Below are positions 1 through 8,936 of a DNA stretch of 64,000 nt, piece by piece. Source of the stretch: Bradyrhizobium sp. (GTDB lineage Bacteria > Pseudomonadota > Alphaproteobacteria > Rhizobiales > Xanthobacteraceae); NCBI RefSeq assembly GCF_027451485.1, contig NZ_DAIDJE010000092.1, positions 1 to 64,000 on the forward strand, in the 5' to 3' direction. The translations under genes were made by a program, and so were the position numbers. The notes below the pieces were generated by a model. It was not told the origin of the DNA. It saw nothing but the letters and a program-made list of their open reading frames with translations, and ran no database searches. How positions within the stretch are numbered: position 1 is the first letter of the stretch; each line of letters starts with the position of its first letter.

Positions 1-1406
1 CGCGCCGAGAGCCGCATGGACTCGGACGCCTCCCGCAAGAGCTTGGTGCCGGCGCTATCGGTTTGCGCGATCGTCTCCAGCACGGCGCTAGGGGCCTCCG
101 CATTGGTGCGAACATTCGCCAGGCCAAGCGCGGCATAACGCGCGGCCTGAATGTCGCGCGCCGCCGCGACGCGCGTGGCGACCTCTTTCGAGCCTTCCGC
201 CGGCGGCGGCAAGATCAAATCGGCTGCAGAGACCGCCGGCACTTCGATGCGCAGATCGATGCGGTCCATCAGCGGACCGGAGATGCGCGCCTGGTAATCG
301 GCGGTGCAGCGCTCGATGCGGTTGCGCCTGCACGAGAAGCCGGGCTCGAACGCATGGCCGCAGCGGCAGGGGTTCATGGCGGCGACCAGCATGAAGCGCG
401 CCGGATAGGTGACGCGATGGTTGGCGCGCGACACCGCGACGGTGCCGTTTTCGAGCGGCTGGCGCAGCGAATCGAGCACGCGCGGATCGAACTCCGGCAA
501 TTCGTCGAGAAACAGCACGCCGTGGTGGCTGAGCGAGATTTCACCGGGCCGGGCGCGCAACCCTCCACCCGTGAGCGCCGCCATGCTCGCTGAATGATGG
601 GGGCTGCGGAACGGCCGTTGCGCCGTCAAGGCGCCGTCGCGGATTTCGCCCGCGACCGACGCGATCATCGATACTTCCAGCAGTTCGGACGGCGACAGCG
701 GCGGCAAAATCGAAGGCAGTCGCGCGGCGAGCATCGACTTGCCCGCGCCGGGGCTTCCCATCATCAGCAAATGATGCCCGCCGGCTGCGGCGATTTCGAG
801 CGCGCGCTTGGCGCTCTCCTGGCCCTTGATGTCGCGCAGGTCGAGCTGGCCTGGCGAGGCCTCGTGCACCTTCGGCGTCGGCCGCGACAGCACCTGGCTC
901 CCGCGAAAATGATTGGCCAGTTGAATCAGCGAATTTGCCGCCACGATCTGGATGTCCGGGCTCGCCCAGGCGGCTTCGGCGCCGCAGGCCGCCGGGCAGA
1001 TCAGGCCTTCCTCGCGCGAGTTCGCGCCGATCGCGGCCGGCAAGACGCCCGCAACCGGCGCAATCGAGCCGTCGAGGCCGAGTTCGCCGAGCACGGTGAA
1101 ACCTGAAAGCGCATCCGGCGGGATCGCGCCGATCGCCGCCATCAATCCCAGCGCAATGGGGAGATCGTAATGGCTGCCCTCCTTCGGCAGGTCGGCCGGC
1201 GCGAGGTTGACGGTGATGCGGCGCGCGGGCAGAGCGAGGCCGGAGGCGATCAGCGCCGAACGAACTCTTTCGCGCGCCTCGGACACCGCCTTGTCGGGCA
1301 GGCCGACGATGGCAAAGGCCGGCAGACCCGGGGCGACCTGCACCTGCACGTCGACGGCGCGGGCCTCGATCCCCTCAAACGCGACGGTTGAAACCCGCTG
1401 GACCAT
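1..1406 (-). CDS. comM: YifB/ComM family Mg-chelatase-like AAA ATPase (3' end outside window)
   Basis: The reverse strand from ATG at 1406 reads open to the window edge (468 codons). The product begins with a ChlI-like N-terminal domain and then has a Walker A motif GSPGAGKS near residues 213-220, followed by the AAA core of the YifB/ComM family. In Vibrio and Haemophilus, ComM is a DNA branch-migration helicase acting during natural transformation; its role in non-competent alphaproteobacteria is not settled. The C-terminal part is cut off by the window. The bases immediately upstream show no strong ribosome site, but the N-terminal sequence MVQRVSTVAFEG is typical of the family. Confidence 0.9.
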   Translation of the reverse strand, partial: MVQRVSTVAFEGIEARAVDVQVQVAPGLPAFAIVGLPDKAVSEARERVRSALIASGLALPARRITVNLAPADLPKEGSHYDLPIALGLMAAIGAIPPDALSGFTVLGELGLDGSIAPVAGVLPAAIGANSREEGLICPAACGAEAAWASPDIQIVAANSLIQLANHFRGSQVLSRPTPKVHEASPGQLDLRDIKGQESAKRALEIAAAGGHHLLMMGSPGAGKSMLAARLPSILPPLSPSELLEVSMIASVAGEIRDGALTAQRPFRSPHHSASMAALTGGGLRARPGEISLSHHGVLFLDELPEFDPRVLDSLRQPLENGTVAVSRANHRVTYPARFMLVAAMNPCRCGHAFEPGFSCRRNRIERCTADYQARISGPLMDRIDLRIEVPAVSAADLILPPPAEGSKEVATRVAAARDIQAARYAALGLANVRTNAEAPSAVLETIAQTDSAGTKLLREASESMRLSA

Positions 1407-1675
1407 CAGCCCCTCCGCGAGGAAGGGTAGCGGAACGCGAGTGGCCAATCAAGAACATTAGTAGAACAAACTATATCGAATGCGATGGAATCGGTGTTAA
1501 CGAACCGGACGCGAAAGACAAGAAAGGCGGGTCGCGTCGAAGAGACGTCGGTGCGCAAAACATCTGCACTAACGTGATGCCGGGCCGCCCATGCGCGACG
1601 GCGAATGCGCCTGATCGCGCGCGGATCGTTTAAACGAAAATGAGGACAGCCCGCCGAATCAATCCCGCGCCAGCG

Positions 1676-2077
1676 TTATTCCAGCGGCTGCACCGGCGGC
1701 ATGGCCGATGTATGCGCCATAGCAGGGGCCGGCGCCGGAGCGGGGGACGGCGGTGGCGCAGGCGGGGCCGATGCGACCGCTGCAACATCCGCACGGGTTC
1801 GTGGCGCGGACCGGTAGTCGCCTGACATCGCGGTTGGCTCCGCCGTTGCGGGCCTGCGGGCGTATCGGCGGTGGCTCGGTCGCCGCAATCCCCAGGAACT
1901 CGCAATCGATGGTCCGGCCGCATAACCGACAAACGCACCGGCCACGGCGCCGACCGGCCCAAGCACGACGGCTCCCGAAACCGCGCCGAGCACAGCATCG
2001 CCAGCGCGTTCCTGGGCCGTCGCAGCCGTTGACAGCAGTGCAAGGGCAAAGGCCAGGCCGATCGTCTGTTTCTTCAT
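1676..2077 (-). CDS. Small secreted glycine-rich protein
   Basis: A 133-residue product. The start MKKQTIG at 2077 is chosen because it opens a signal peptide (about residues 1-22, ending ATA-QE) and is preceded by a GGGGGA ribosome site. After cleavage comes a short hydrophobic Gly/Ala/Val segment with GxxxG spacing (about residues 27-55), as in glycine-zipper proteins. The C-terminal half is low-complexity Pro/Ala. It is probably envelope-located. I cannot assign a function. The flanking genes (comM and an alpha/beta hydrolase) do not help. Confidence 0.6.
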   Translation of the reverse strand: MKKQTIGLAFALALLSTAATAQERAGDAVLGAVSGAVVLGPVGAVAGAFVGYAAGPSIASSWGLRRPSHRRYARRPATAEPTAMSGDYRSAPRTRADVAAVASAPPAPPPSPAPAPAPAMAHTSAMPPVQPLE

Positions 2078-2376
2078 TTTAAAATCCCCCGCTTGTCCAC
2101 CATCGGATGGTGACAAGCCTGATCACGGCGAGTCTCTACCCCGTCACCAGTCACCCAACCATTGTGACTAGAATTGGACGCCTTCGCGTCGAGCGCCTGG
2201 TGCGGATACGCCGCGACGATCCCGCAAGCCGGGAACCCAAGCGTGCACGGTTCGACCGCGACGGAAACGAGACGGAGAAACCTGCCTTAGACAGGGTTGG
2301 TTGGAAGGCGTGAGCGGTACGGCAGGGCATGACGAATGGCAGTCGCCCGCCACCGGTTCATTTAGGAGGGATTCGA

Positions 2377-3369
2377 ATGGTCGACTTTTCGTCCGCGGTG
2401 AAACTCGATTCCCGTGAGCAGCATTTTCGCTTTCCGGGCCCGCGCCAGGGCCTGTCCCTGTTTCTGAGATTCCTGCCGTCGCCACGACCTGAACCTCGGC
2501 CGCGCCGCGCGGTGCTGTACATCCATGGCGCGACGTTTCCCTCGGCGCTGTCGATCGCACATCGCTTTGACGGAAGATCCTGGCGCGATGCGCTCAATGA
2601 CGCAGGCTTCGACGTGTGGGCGCTGGACTTTTACGGCTTCGGACATTCCGACCGTTACCCGGAGATGGACCAGCCGGCGGCCGGCAATGCTCCGCTCTGC
2701 GTGGCGGAAGATGCGGTGGAACAGGTAGCGGTCGCGGTCCGCTTCATCCTTGGCCACCAGAATCTCGACAGGCTGTCGCTGATCTCCCATTCCTGGGGCT
2801 CGATGCCGGCAAGCCTGTTCGCGGCCAAGCACCCGGCGCTGATCGATCGTCTCGTGCTGTTCGCGCCGATCGCGCGCCGACCGCCGCGCCGCTACGAGCA
2901 GCCCGCCGCGTTTCCGGCCTGGCGCATAGTGACGCTTGAGGACCAGTGGAGCCGGTTCGTCGAGGACGTGCCGGCGCATGAACCGCCGGTGCTCTCGCGC
3001 ATTCACTTCGAGGAATGGGGACAGCGCTATCTCGACAGCGATCCCGAAAGCCGCTTGCGCGATCCCTCGGGCGTGCAAACTCCGCTCGGGCCCTTTTCCG
3101 AAATCATCAAGGCGTGGCATGGCCGCCTGGCCTATGACCCCGCCGCGGTGCGCTGTCCCGTCGCGATCATCCGCGGCGAATGGGATGGCCTGCTGCCGGA
3201 TGAAGATGCGCGCTGGCTGTTCGACGCCTTCATCCATGCCGCCAGCAAGCGCGACATCAAGATCGGCCGCGGTACGCATCTGATGCATCTGGAAACGATG
3301 CGGTTCGCGCTGTGGCGCGAGAGCATCGATTTCCTGGCCGGCGAGGATGTCGCGCCGATACCGGCTTGA
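2377..3369 (+). CDS. Alpha/beta hydrolase
   Basis: A 330-residue alpha/beta hydrolase. I start at 2377 because AGGAGGG lies 6-7 bases upstream; the longer reading from 2329 has no such site. Visible family features are the oxyanion strand YIHGATFP (about 48-55), the nucleophile elbow SHSWGS with the probable catalytic Ser139, an acid region RGEWDG and a late His in GTHLMH. No signal peptide is seen, so it is probably cytoplasmic. The substrate is unknown. The first Gly of the usual GxSxG elbow is Ser here, which is tolerated in the superfamily. Confidence 0.8.
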   Translation: MVDFSSAVKLDSREQHFRFPGPRQGLSLFLRFLPSPRPEPRPRRAVLYIHGATFPSALSIAHRFDGRSWRDALNDAGFDVWALDFYGFGHSDRYPEMDQPAAGNAPLCVAEDAVEQVAVAVRFILGHQNLDRLSLISHSWGSMPASLFAAKHPALIDRLVLFAPIARRPPRRYEQPAAFPAWRIVTLEDQWSRFVEDVPAHEPPVLSRIHFEEWGQRYLDSDPESRLRDPSGVQTPLGPFSEIIKAWHGRLAYDPAAVRCPVAIIRGEWDGLLPDEDARWLFDAFIHAASKRDIKIGRGTHLMHLETMRFALWRESIDFLAGEDVAPIPA

Positions 3370-3478
3370 AGGAGGCGCCGTGATTCCATCCCGACGTCAG
3401 GGGCGGAAAAGACCAGGCATCCCGAGCCGCGCATCGGGGAGGGGATTCTTGGCGAGATGAGCTTCGGATTGTTGTTTC

Positions 3479-3531
3479 GACGCGTTTTCTTCGCGCAAAC
3501 CGGTTTCCACTCCGCTCGAAAACGCTCTAGC
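3479..3531 (+). repeat. Dispersed ~50-bp intergenic repeat, copy 1 (GACGCGTTTTCTT family)
   Basis: Begins GACGCGTTTTCTTCGCGC and ends GAAAACGCTC, so its ends carry an inverted GCGTTTTC/GAAAACGC pair around an AACCGGTTTCCAC core. Related copies occur at 8877-8926 and 24106-24178 in the opposite orientation, always between genes. This copy ends about 35 bases before the cupin gene. Confidence 0.7.
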
Positions 3532-3565
3532 ATGACGCAATCAAACAAGGCGACGAGGGGATCCG

Positions 3566-4000
3566 ATGACCACACGCCCATCCGACGGCTTTGCGCTCAT
3601 CAAGCCGGGCCAGACCTATCTCGGCAAGCAGGGCATTGTGTATGGGGCAGGCGCGTCAGCCGAGACGGTGGGTGCCCAGAAGATCTGCATGAACGTGATG
3701 CCGATGCCGCCGGGCGCGACCGCGAAGGCGCATTTCCACCTGGATATTGAAACGATCGCCTACATGCTCGAGGGCGAATGCACGGTCTATTACGGCGATC
3801 ACCTGGAGAACAGGGTGGAAGTGAAGCAGGGCGAACAATGCTTCTGCGACGCCAATATTCCGCACGCGCCGCGCAACGAGAGCGGCAAGCCATGCACGTG
3901 GATCGTCGTGCATTCATCCGGCAGCGACCAGGACGGCATCGTGCTGTTGCCGGAGCTCGACCAGGAACTGGCGGAGCGGCTGGCTGGCGTCGTCAAATGA
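3566..4000 (+). CDS. Cupin-domain protein
   Basis: A 144-residue single-domain cupin. Motif 1 is recognisable with Gly50, His56, His58, Glu62 and Gly70, and motif 2 supplies His100, giving a complete 3-His/1-Glu metal site. It is probably cytoplasmic because no export signal is present. Substrate and reaction are unknown; cupins of this size include small dioxygenases, isomerases and binding proteins. The gene ends about 55 bases before a strong terminator shared with the convergent porin gene. Confidence 0.8.
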   Translation: MTTRPSDGFALIKPGQTYLGKQGIVYGAGASAETVGAQKICMNVMPMPPGATAKAHFHLDIETIAYMLEGECTVYYGDHLENRVEVKQGEQCFCDANIPHAPRNESGKPCTWIVVHSSGSDQDGIVLLPELDQELAERLAGVVK

Positions 4001-4053
4001 GCTCAAAGCGGCCTTCGACCTCATAGCCGCCACTCGACAAGCGCCAGCCCGAC

Positions 4054-4085
4054 AAAAAGGGCCCCGGACGATGCCGGGGCCTTTT
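4054..4085. terminator. Bidirectional rho-independent terminator
   Basis: A perfect 8-bp stem GGCCCCGG/CCGGGGCC (4060-4067 and 4074-4081) with a 6-base loop is flanked by A5 on the left and TTTT on the right. It lies between the convergent cupin and outer-membrane genes and can serve both. Confidence 0.85.
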
Positions 4086-4108
4086 CGCTTGAAACAGTCA
4101 GGCGACGA

Positions 4109-4876
4109 TCAATACCTCGTGGCGGCGGGTTCGCCGATTCTGTAGTTCACGCCGACGCGCAGGAGTTGAAAGTCATCCGTCAGACGCGAGCTCGAGATGA
4201 TGATGCCGCTCGGAGGGACAACCGGCGCGGAAAGGGTCTCGCCGGGAATGCCCGTCCAGAGGTCTTCGACCTTGACCGACCATGAGCGGTTGATCGCGTA
4301 TTCGATCCCGGCGCCGGCAGCCACTCCCAATTTCATGCTGCTGTTCGCCAGATTCGCGGCTGATCCGGGCGTATTGATGTTGGTCACGAGTTCGGTGTTC
4401 GTGACGTGGGCATAGGCCGCACCGACCGTTCCGTAGATCAGGAACTGATTGAACGCAGCGCCAACGCGGACCCGCGTGGTCCCGAAATAATCGAGGTCGC
4501 GGGACGCAGCGAGCTGGTCACCAAAGGGGTCGAGGAGCCGAACAAAGGAGTCCTTGATTGCCGAGCCCTGGAAATCCGTTTCGATGCCAACGACGATCGG
4601 CCCCTGTTGCCAGTTGTAACCCGCCTGCACGCCACCGAATCCTCCCGACCCTTTTAAACCGGTGGTCGTAAGCTGAATGCCGAAATTATTGCTCAGCGTG
4701 ATGTCGGGACGCCGGTCCTGCCAGGCCCCGCCGCCGTTCAGGCCGGCGTAAAATCCGCTCCAGTTAAAGGCAGCCTCGGCAGCCGGCGGAAGTGCCTTGA
4801 GCGGGATATCGGCCGCCATCGCCGGAGCGGCTCCGCTTGCCAGAAGCGCGAACGCGCCAACCCAAAGGGTTTTCAT
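4109..4876 (-). CDS. Omp25/RopB-like outer-membrane beta-barrel protein
   Basis: A 255-residue protein. The start at 4876 opens a clear signal peptide (MKTLWVG...AMA, cleavage about residue 21) and has GGAGG upstream. The mature start ADIPLKALPP followed by FNWSGFYAGLNGGG is the hallmark of the small Rhizobiales porins of the Omp25/Omp31/RopB type. The rest shows alternating amphipathic strands, and the C-terminus LLRVGVNYRIG with a terminal aromatic fits an eight-stranded barrel inserted by BamA. Such proteins are structural or diffusion porins. It sits alone between gshB and the cupin gene. Confidence 0.85.
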   Translation of the reverse strand: MKTLWVGAFALLASGAAPAMAADIPLKALPPAAEAAFNWSGFYAGLNGGGAWQDRRPDITLSNNFGIQLTTTGLKGSGGFGGVQAGYNWQQGPIVVGIETDFQGSAIKDSFVRLLDPFGDQLAASRDLDYFGTTRVRVGAAFNQFLIYGTVGAAYAHVTNTELVTNINTPGSAANLANSSMKLGVAAGAGIEYAINRSWSVKVEDLWTGIPGETLSAPVVPPSGIIISSSRLTDDFQLLRVGVNYRIGEPAATRY

Positions 4877-5031
4877 GACATGCCTCCGCAATGCATTTGT
4901 CGAATTATTCCGACATGATTCCACGTTTAAGGCGGCCACACAGTCTCTCATCGGCAACAGTCACGCAGGAAAACCGCCGCGAGACGGCGTCCAGCGCCAC
5001 GACCTGCACGCATACTGCAGACGCCATGACG

Positions 5032-5982
5032 TCAGGCCTTTTGGCCGCGCTTCGTCTCGATCACGTCCCAGATCCTGGCGGCGATGTCCGGCCCGCCGAG
5101 ACGGGAAATGGCACGAATGCCGGTCGGCGAGGTCACGTTGATCTCGGTGAGATTGCCGTCGATCACGTCGATGCCGACGAACAGCAGTCCGCGCGCGCGT
5201 AAAGCGGGTCCCAGCGTGGTGCAGATCTCGCGTTCGCGGTCGGTGAGGTCGGTCGCCTTCGCGGCGCCGCCGCGCACCATGTTGGAGCGCAGATCGTCGG
5301 CGGCCGGCACGCGGTTGACCGCGCCGGCGAATTCGCCGTCGACAAGGATGATGCGTTTGTCGCCGTGTTTCACCTTGGGCAGGAAGCGCTGGATCACCCA
5401 AGGCTCCTTGAAGGTCACGGAGAACATGTCGAACAGCGAGCCGAAGTTCATGTCCTGCGGCATGATGCGAAACACCGCCGCGCCGCCATGGCCGTGCAGC
5501 GGCTTCATCACCACGGCGCCGTGCTCGTCGCGAAAGGCGTTGATCTCGGTGAGATCGCGCGAGATCAGCGTCGGCGGCATCAGCTGCGGAAAATCCATCA
5601 CGAACAGCTTTTCCGGCGCATTGCGCACGGAGGCCGGATCGTTCACCACCAGCGTCGTCGGTAGCAGCCGCTCCAGGAGATGCGTCGAGGTGACGTAGGC
5701 AAGATCGAACGGCGGGTCCTGGCGCAGCAAGATCACGTCGAACGCCGACAGATGCTCCCGCCGCGGCTCGCCGAGCGTGAAGTGGTCGCCCGCCTCGTCG
5801 CGCACGGTCAGCGCCTGCACCGGCGCCACCACGTCCGCGCCGCGTTGGGACAGCTTGTCGGGCGTGTAATAGGACAACCCGTGCCCGCGCCTTTGCGCCT
5901 CCAGGAGCAGCGCGAAAGTGGAATCGCCGGCTATGTTGATGCGCGCGATCGGGTCCATCTGGACGGCGACGTTCAGTTTCAT
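5032..5982 (-). CDS. gshB: Glutathione synthetase
   Basis: GshB joins gamma-glutamylcysteine and glycine with ATP in the last step of glutathione synthesis. The 316-residue length is normal for bacterial GshB. The start [12 protein letters not shown] at 5982 matches family N-termini; the longer reading from 6027 runs into the upstream gene's spacer. The ATP-grasp domain shows MKPLHGHGG (glycine-rich ATP loop), [19 protein letters not shown] and, near the C-terminus, [18 protein letters not shown] (metal and nucleotide contacts). It lies 31 bases after yraN and is probably co-transcribed with rsmI-yraN. Confidence 0.95.
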   Translation of the reverse strand: MKLNVAVQMDPIARINIAGDSTFALLLEAQRRGHGLSYYTPDKLSQRGADVVAPVQALTVRDEAGDHFTLGEPRREHLSAFDVILLRQDPPFDLAYVTSTHLLERLLPTTLVVNDPASVRNAPEKLFVMDFPQLMPPTLISRDLTEINAFRDEHGAVVMKPLHGHGGAAVFRIMPQDMNFGSLFDMFSVTFKEPWVIQRFLPKVKHGDKRIILVDGEFAGAVNRVPAADDLRSNMVRGGAAKATDLTDREREICTTLGPALRARGLLFVGIDVIDGNLTEINVTSPTGIRAISRLGGPDIAARIWDVIETKRGQKA

Positions 5983-6013
5983 GGCGGGTCCGTCAGCTCT
6001 TTCGGGTTGTTGT

Positions 6014-6409
6014 TCAAGGGCTCGCATCGAAGGCCGCCATCACATGGTGCGGCAGGCGGCGCGGCGCAATCAACATGGCGTCGAAGCGCAGATCATAGCC
6101 GTCATGTTCGGGATGCGCCATCAGCCAGATTTGCGCGGCAGCGATGATGCGCGCCTGCTGGCGCGGCGTCACCGCATAGGCCGCATCGTCGAGGTTGTCG
6201 CGCGCCTTGACCTCGACAAAGGCGATGGTGCTGCGCCGCCTCGCCACGAGATCGATCTCGCCGTGCGGCGTGCGGAAGCGCTTGGCGAGGATGCGGTAGC
6301 CCTTGGCGATCAGGAACGCCGCGGCGCGCGCTTCCGCCGACAGGCCCGTGCGGAAGGCTGCCACGCGCGCCGGTGAAGCTGGCCTGGGTTCGCCCTTGTC
6401 AGTCGCCAT
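6014..6409 (-). CDS. yraN: YraN family endonuclease-like protein (UPF0102)
   Basis: A 131-residue protein starting at 6409, overlapping the 3' end of rsmI by 11 bases, which implies translational coupling. It carries the restriction-endonuclease-like motif [10 protein letters not shown]...FVEVKAR, with putative catalytic Glu51, Asp53, Glu66 and Lys68. The family resembles Holliday-junction resolvases, but its substrate is not established. The rsmI-yraN neighbourhood is widely conserved, and in E. coli lpoA lies between the two. Confidence 0.9.
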   Translation of the reverse strand: MATDKGEPRPASPARVAAFRTGLSAEARAAAFLIAKGYRILAKRFRTPHGEIDLVARRRSTIAFVEVKARDNLDDAAYAVTPRQQARIIAAAQIWLMAHPEHDGYDLRFDAMLIAPRRLPHHVMAAFDASP

Positions 6410-7352
6410 GCGCCTGCTTTTCGTTCTGCTTGGCGAGTTCAAGCGCGCGGGCATAGAGCTCGCGGCGCGGCCGCCCGGACACTTCCACCGCATGAGCGAC
6501 CGCATCCTTGACGCTGTCGCGCGCCAGCCGATCGCGCAGCAGCGCATCGACTTCTTCCGTCGTCATCGCCTGGCTGCCTTCGGCGGCGGGTGCGATCACC
6601 AGCACGAATTCGCCGCGCGTCTCCAGCGTCGCCGCCGACTGCGCCAATCCAGCAAGCGTGCCGCGGCTGATCTGCTCATGCAGCTTGGTCATCTCGCGGC
6701 AGATCGCGGCGCTTCGCGCGCCCATGATGGCAGCGAGGTCGGAGAGCGCGTCCTGCACGCGGCTGCCGGATTCGAAGAGCACCAGGGTTGCATCGAGCCG
6801 CGCAAGCTCGGTGAGGCGGGCGCGGCGCGCGGCTTGTTTCGGCGGCAGAAATCCTTCGAAGAAAAAACGGTCGGTCGGCAACGCCGCGACCGACAGCGCC
6901 GCCAGCACGGAGGAGGGGCCCGGCAGCGCGGTCACGCGGTGGCCGGCGGCGCAGGCCTCGCGCACCAGCTTGAAGCCGGGATCGGAAATCAACGGCGTTC
7001 CGGCGTCGGAGACCAGCGCGATCGCAGCGCCAGCCGCGAGCTGCGCGAGGATTTTCGGCCGCATCTCGGCGGCATTGTGCTCATGATAGGGGATCAGCCG
7101 CGCGGCTATGCCATAGCGCTCGGTAAGACGGCGGGTGATCCTTGTGTCCTCGCAGGCGATGAGGTCGACGCCGGCGAGCGTCTCCAATGCCCGCAACGTG
7201 ATATCGCCGAGGTTGCCGATCGGGGTGGCGACCAGATAAAGCCCGCTTGCCGCCTTCGGTGCGGCCAGCGTCGTGCCGGCGACGGTATAGTTCCGCGCGT
7301 TTGGGGTTTCTGAGACATTGGATGGATTGGTGGAAACCGCTTTTGGGCGCAT
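6399..7352 (-). CDS. rsmI: 16S rRNA (cytidine1402-2'-O)-methyltransferase
   Basis: RsmI methylates the ribose of C1402 in the 16S rRNA decoding centre, using S-adenosylmethionine. The 317-residue tetrapyrrole-methylase-fold protein shows [19 protein letters not shown] (near residues 38-56), [17 protein letters not shown] and [13 protein letters not shown], all diagnostic. About 37 extra residues precede the domain, so a somewhat later start is possible. It is the first gene of the rsmI-yraN-gshB unit and is divergent from the LpoA-like lipoprotein gene. Confidence 0.95.
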   Translation of the reverse strand: MRPKAVSTNPSNVSETPNARNYTVAGTTLAAPKAASGLYLVATPIGNLGDITLRALETLAGVDLIACEDTRITRRLTERYGIAARLIPYHEHNAAEMRPKILAQLAAGAAIALVSDAGTPLISDPGFKLVREACAAGHRVTALPGPSSVLAALSVAALPTDRFFFEGFLPPKQAARRARLTELARLDATLVLFESGSRVQDALSDLAAIMGARSAAICREMTKLHEQISRGTLAGLAQSAATLETRGEFVLVIAPAAEGSQAMTTEEVDALLRDRLARDSVKDAVAHAVEVSGRPRRELYARALELAKQNEKQAHGD

Positions 7353-7551
7353 AATGACGATCTTAAGGGAGCGCGCGCACCACGGCGAGGGGTTCGCGCC
7401 GGTCAGATCAGGACCAGACAGATTCGGGAGAAGCAGGCCGCTTTCGCGTGCGAAAAGGTGGAGTCTGCAACTGGTTGGGCGTGAGGAAGGGTAAAATCCT
7501 TTTATTTCAGTTAACTATTCGCCGACAATATGCCTGATTCCACCCTTCCTG

Positions 7552-8871
7552 ATGGGGCGAAGTCCCGGCCTTTGTGAGACCGGACAAGAAAGAGAAGTGA
7601 CGGTGGGTGCGTTCGATCCCAAGCTTGAAACCGACACGGCCGGAGCCGAGAAGCCGGGCGTCGACAAACCGCTGACGTCGACCTTCTCGACCAGCCGGCG
7701 CACGGCGCTCGGGCTGATCGCGGCCGCGCCGCTGCTCGGCGCGTGCTCGAGCGTGCAGCAAAGCATCAGCCAGTTTTCCGTTCCCAACCCGTTCAGCTCA
7801 TCGTCGGCGCCGCCTCCGGCCGGCGCGCCGCAGGGCCCGGTCGCGGTCGGCAATGGCAACGTCAAGGTCGGCATGATCCTGCCGCTGTCGGCGGGCGGCA
7901 ATGCCGGACTTGCCGCAATCTCGATGCGCAACGCCGCCGAAATGGCGCTGGCCGAGTTCCTCAATCCCAACCTTCAGCTCCTGATCAAGGACGATGCCGG
8001 CTCGCCGCAGGGCGCGCAGCAGGCCGCCCAGCAGGCGCTCGACGAAGGCGCGGAGATCATCCTCGGGCCGCTGTTTGCCGCTTCCGTGCCGCCGGTCGCG
8101 CAGGTGGCGCGGGGGCGCGGCGTTTCGGTGATCGCATTCTCGACCGACTCGAGCGTCGCGAGCCGCGGCGTCTATCTGCTGAGCTTCCTCCCCGAGTCCG
8201 ACGTCAACCGGATCATCGAATATGCCGGCGCTACCGGCAAACGTTCGTTCGCGGCGATGCTGCCCGAGAACGCCTATGGCAACGTGGTCGAGGCCGCCTT
8301 CAAGCAGGCGGTGGCGAAGCGCGGTGCTCGCGTCATCGTGTTTGAGAAATACGGCGCCGATCGCGCCACGGTGGCGCACAACGTCGCAGGCTCCCTGCCC
8401 AGCGCCGACGCGCTGCTTTTGGCCGACGATGGCGATGCCGTCGCGCAGGTGGCCGATGCGCTGGTTGCGGGCGGCGCCAACCTGCAGAAGGTGCAATTGC
8501 TCGGCACCGGGCTCTGGGACAATCCGCGCGTGTTCGGAACGTCAGCGCTGGAGGGCGGCCTGTACGCGGCGCCGGATCCGGCCGGCTTCCGCTCCTTCGC
8601 CACGCGCTACAAGAACAAATATGGCAGCGAGCCGGTGCGAACCGCAACGCTTGCCTATGACGCCGTCGCACTGACCGCGGCGCTGTCGCGCACCCAGGGT
8701 GGCAAGCGCTTCACGACCGAGGTGTTGCAGAATTCGTCCGGTTTTGCCGGCATCGACGGGCTGTTCCGTTTCCGCGCCGACGGCACCAACGAGCGCGGCC
8801 TTGCGGTGATGCGCGTCACGTCGAAAGGACCGGTCGCGGTTGCCGGCTCGCCGCGCAGCTTCGGGGCGTAA
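7552..8871 (+). CDS. LpoA/LppC-like periplasmic-binding-fold lipoprotein (penicillin-binding protein activator)
   Basis: A 439-residue protein in the longest reading. It has a twin-arginine-like RRTALGLIAAAP stretch ending in a lipobox LLGAC (Cys65), then a type I periplasmic-binding fold (KVGMILPLSAGGNAGLA onward). GTG codons at 7597 or 7603 with an AAAGAGAA site upstream are credible later starts. The ligand-binding domain resembles Leu/Ile/Val-type receptors and the C-terminal domain of LpoA, the outer-membrane lipoprotein that stimulates PBP1A. Position next to rsmI-yraN mirrors rsmI-lpoA-yraN of enterobacteria and supports the activator role. No permease or ATPase genes are nearby. Confidence 0.8.
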   Translation: MGRSPGLCETGQEREVTVGAFDPKLETDTAGAEKPGVDKPLTSTFSTSRRTALGLIAAAPLLGACSSVQQSISQFSVPNPFSSSSAPPPAGAPQGPVAVGNGNVKVGMILPLSAGGNAGLAAISMRNAAEMALAEFLNPNLQLLIKDDAGSPQGAQQAAQQALDEGAEIILGPLFAASVPPVAQVARGRGVSVIAFSTDSSVASRGVYLLSFLPESDVNRIIEYAGATGKRSFAAMLPENAYGNVVEAAFKQAVAKRGARVIVFEKYGADRATVAHNVAGSLPSADALLLADDGDAVAQVADALVAGGANLQKVQLLGTGLWDNPRVFGTSALEGGLYAAPDPAGFRSFATRYKNKYGSEPVRTATLAYDAVALTAALSRTQGGKRFTTEVLQNSSGFAGIDGLFRFRADGTNERGLAVMRVTSKGPVAVAGSPRSFGA

Positions 8872-8876
8872 GCAAA

Positions 8877-8926
8877 GCGTTTTTCGACTGAACAGGCTAC
8901 GGTTTGCGTTCAAGAAAACGCGTCAA
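8877..8926 (-). repeat. Dispersed ~50-bp intergenic repeat, copy 2 (GACGCGTTTTCTT family)
   Basis: On the minus strand it reads GACGCGTTTTCTTGAACGC, then AACCG, and ends GAAAAACGC, matching copy 1 at 3479-3531 in order and spacing. It lies just after the LpoA-like gene and before the convergent end of hemW, so it could also act as a 3'-end structure. Confidence 0.65.
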
Positions 8927-8936
8927 ACCGAAGACT

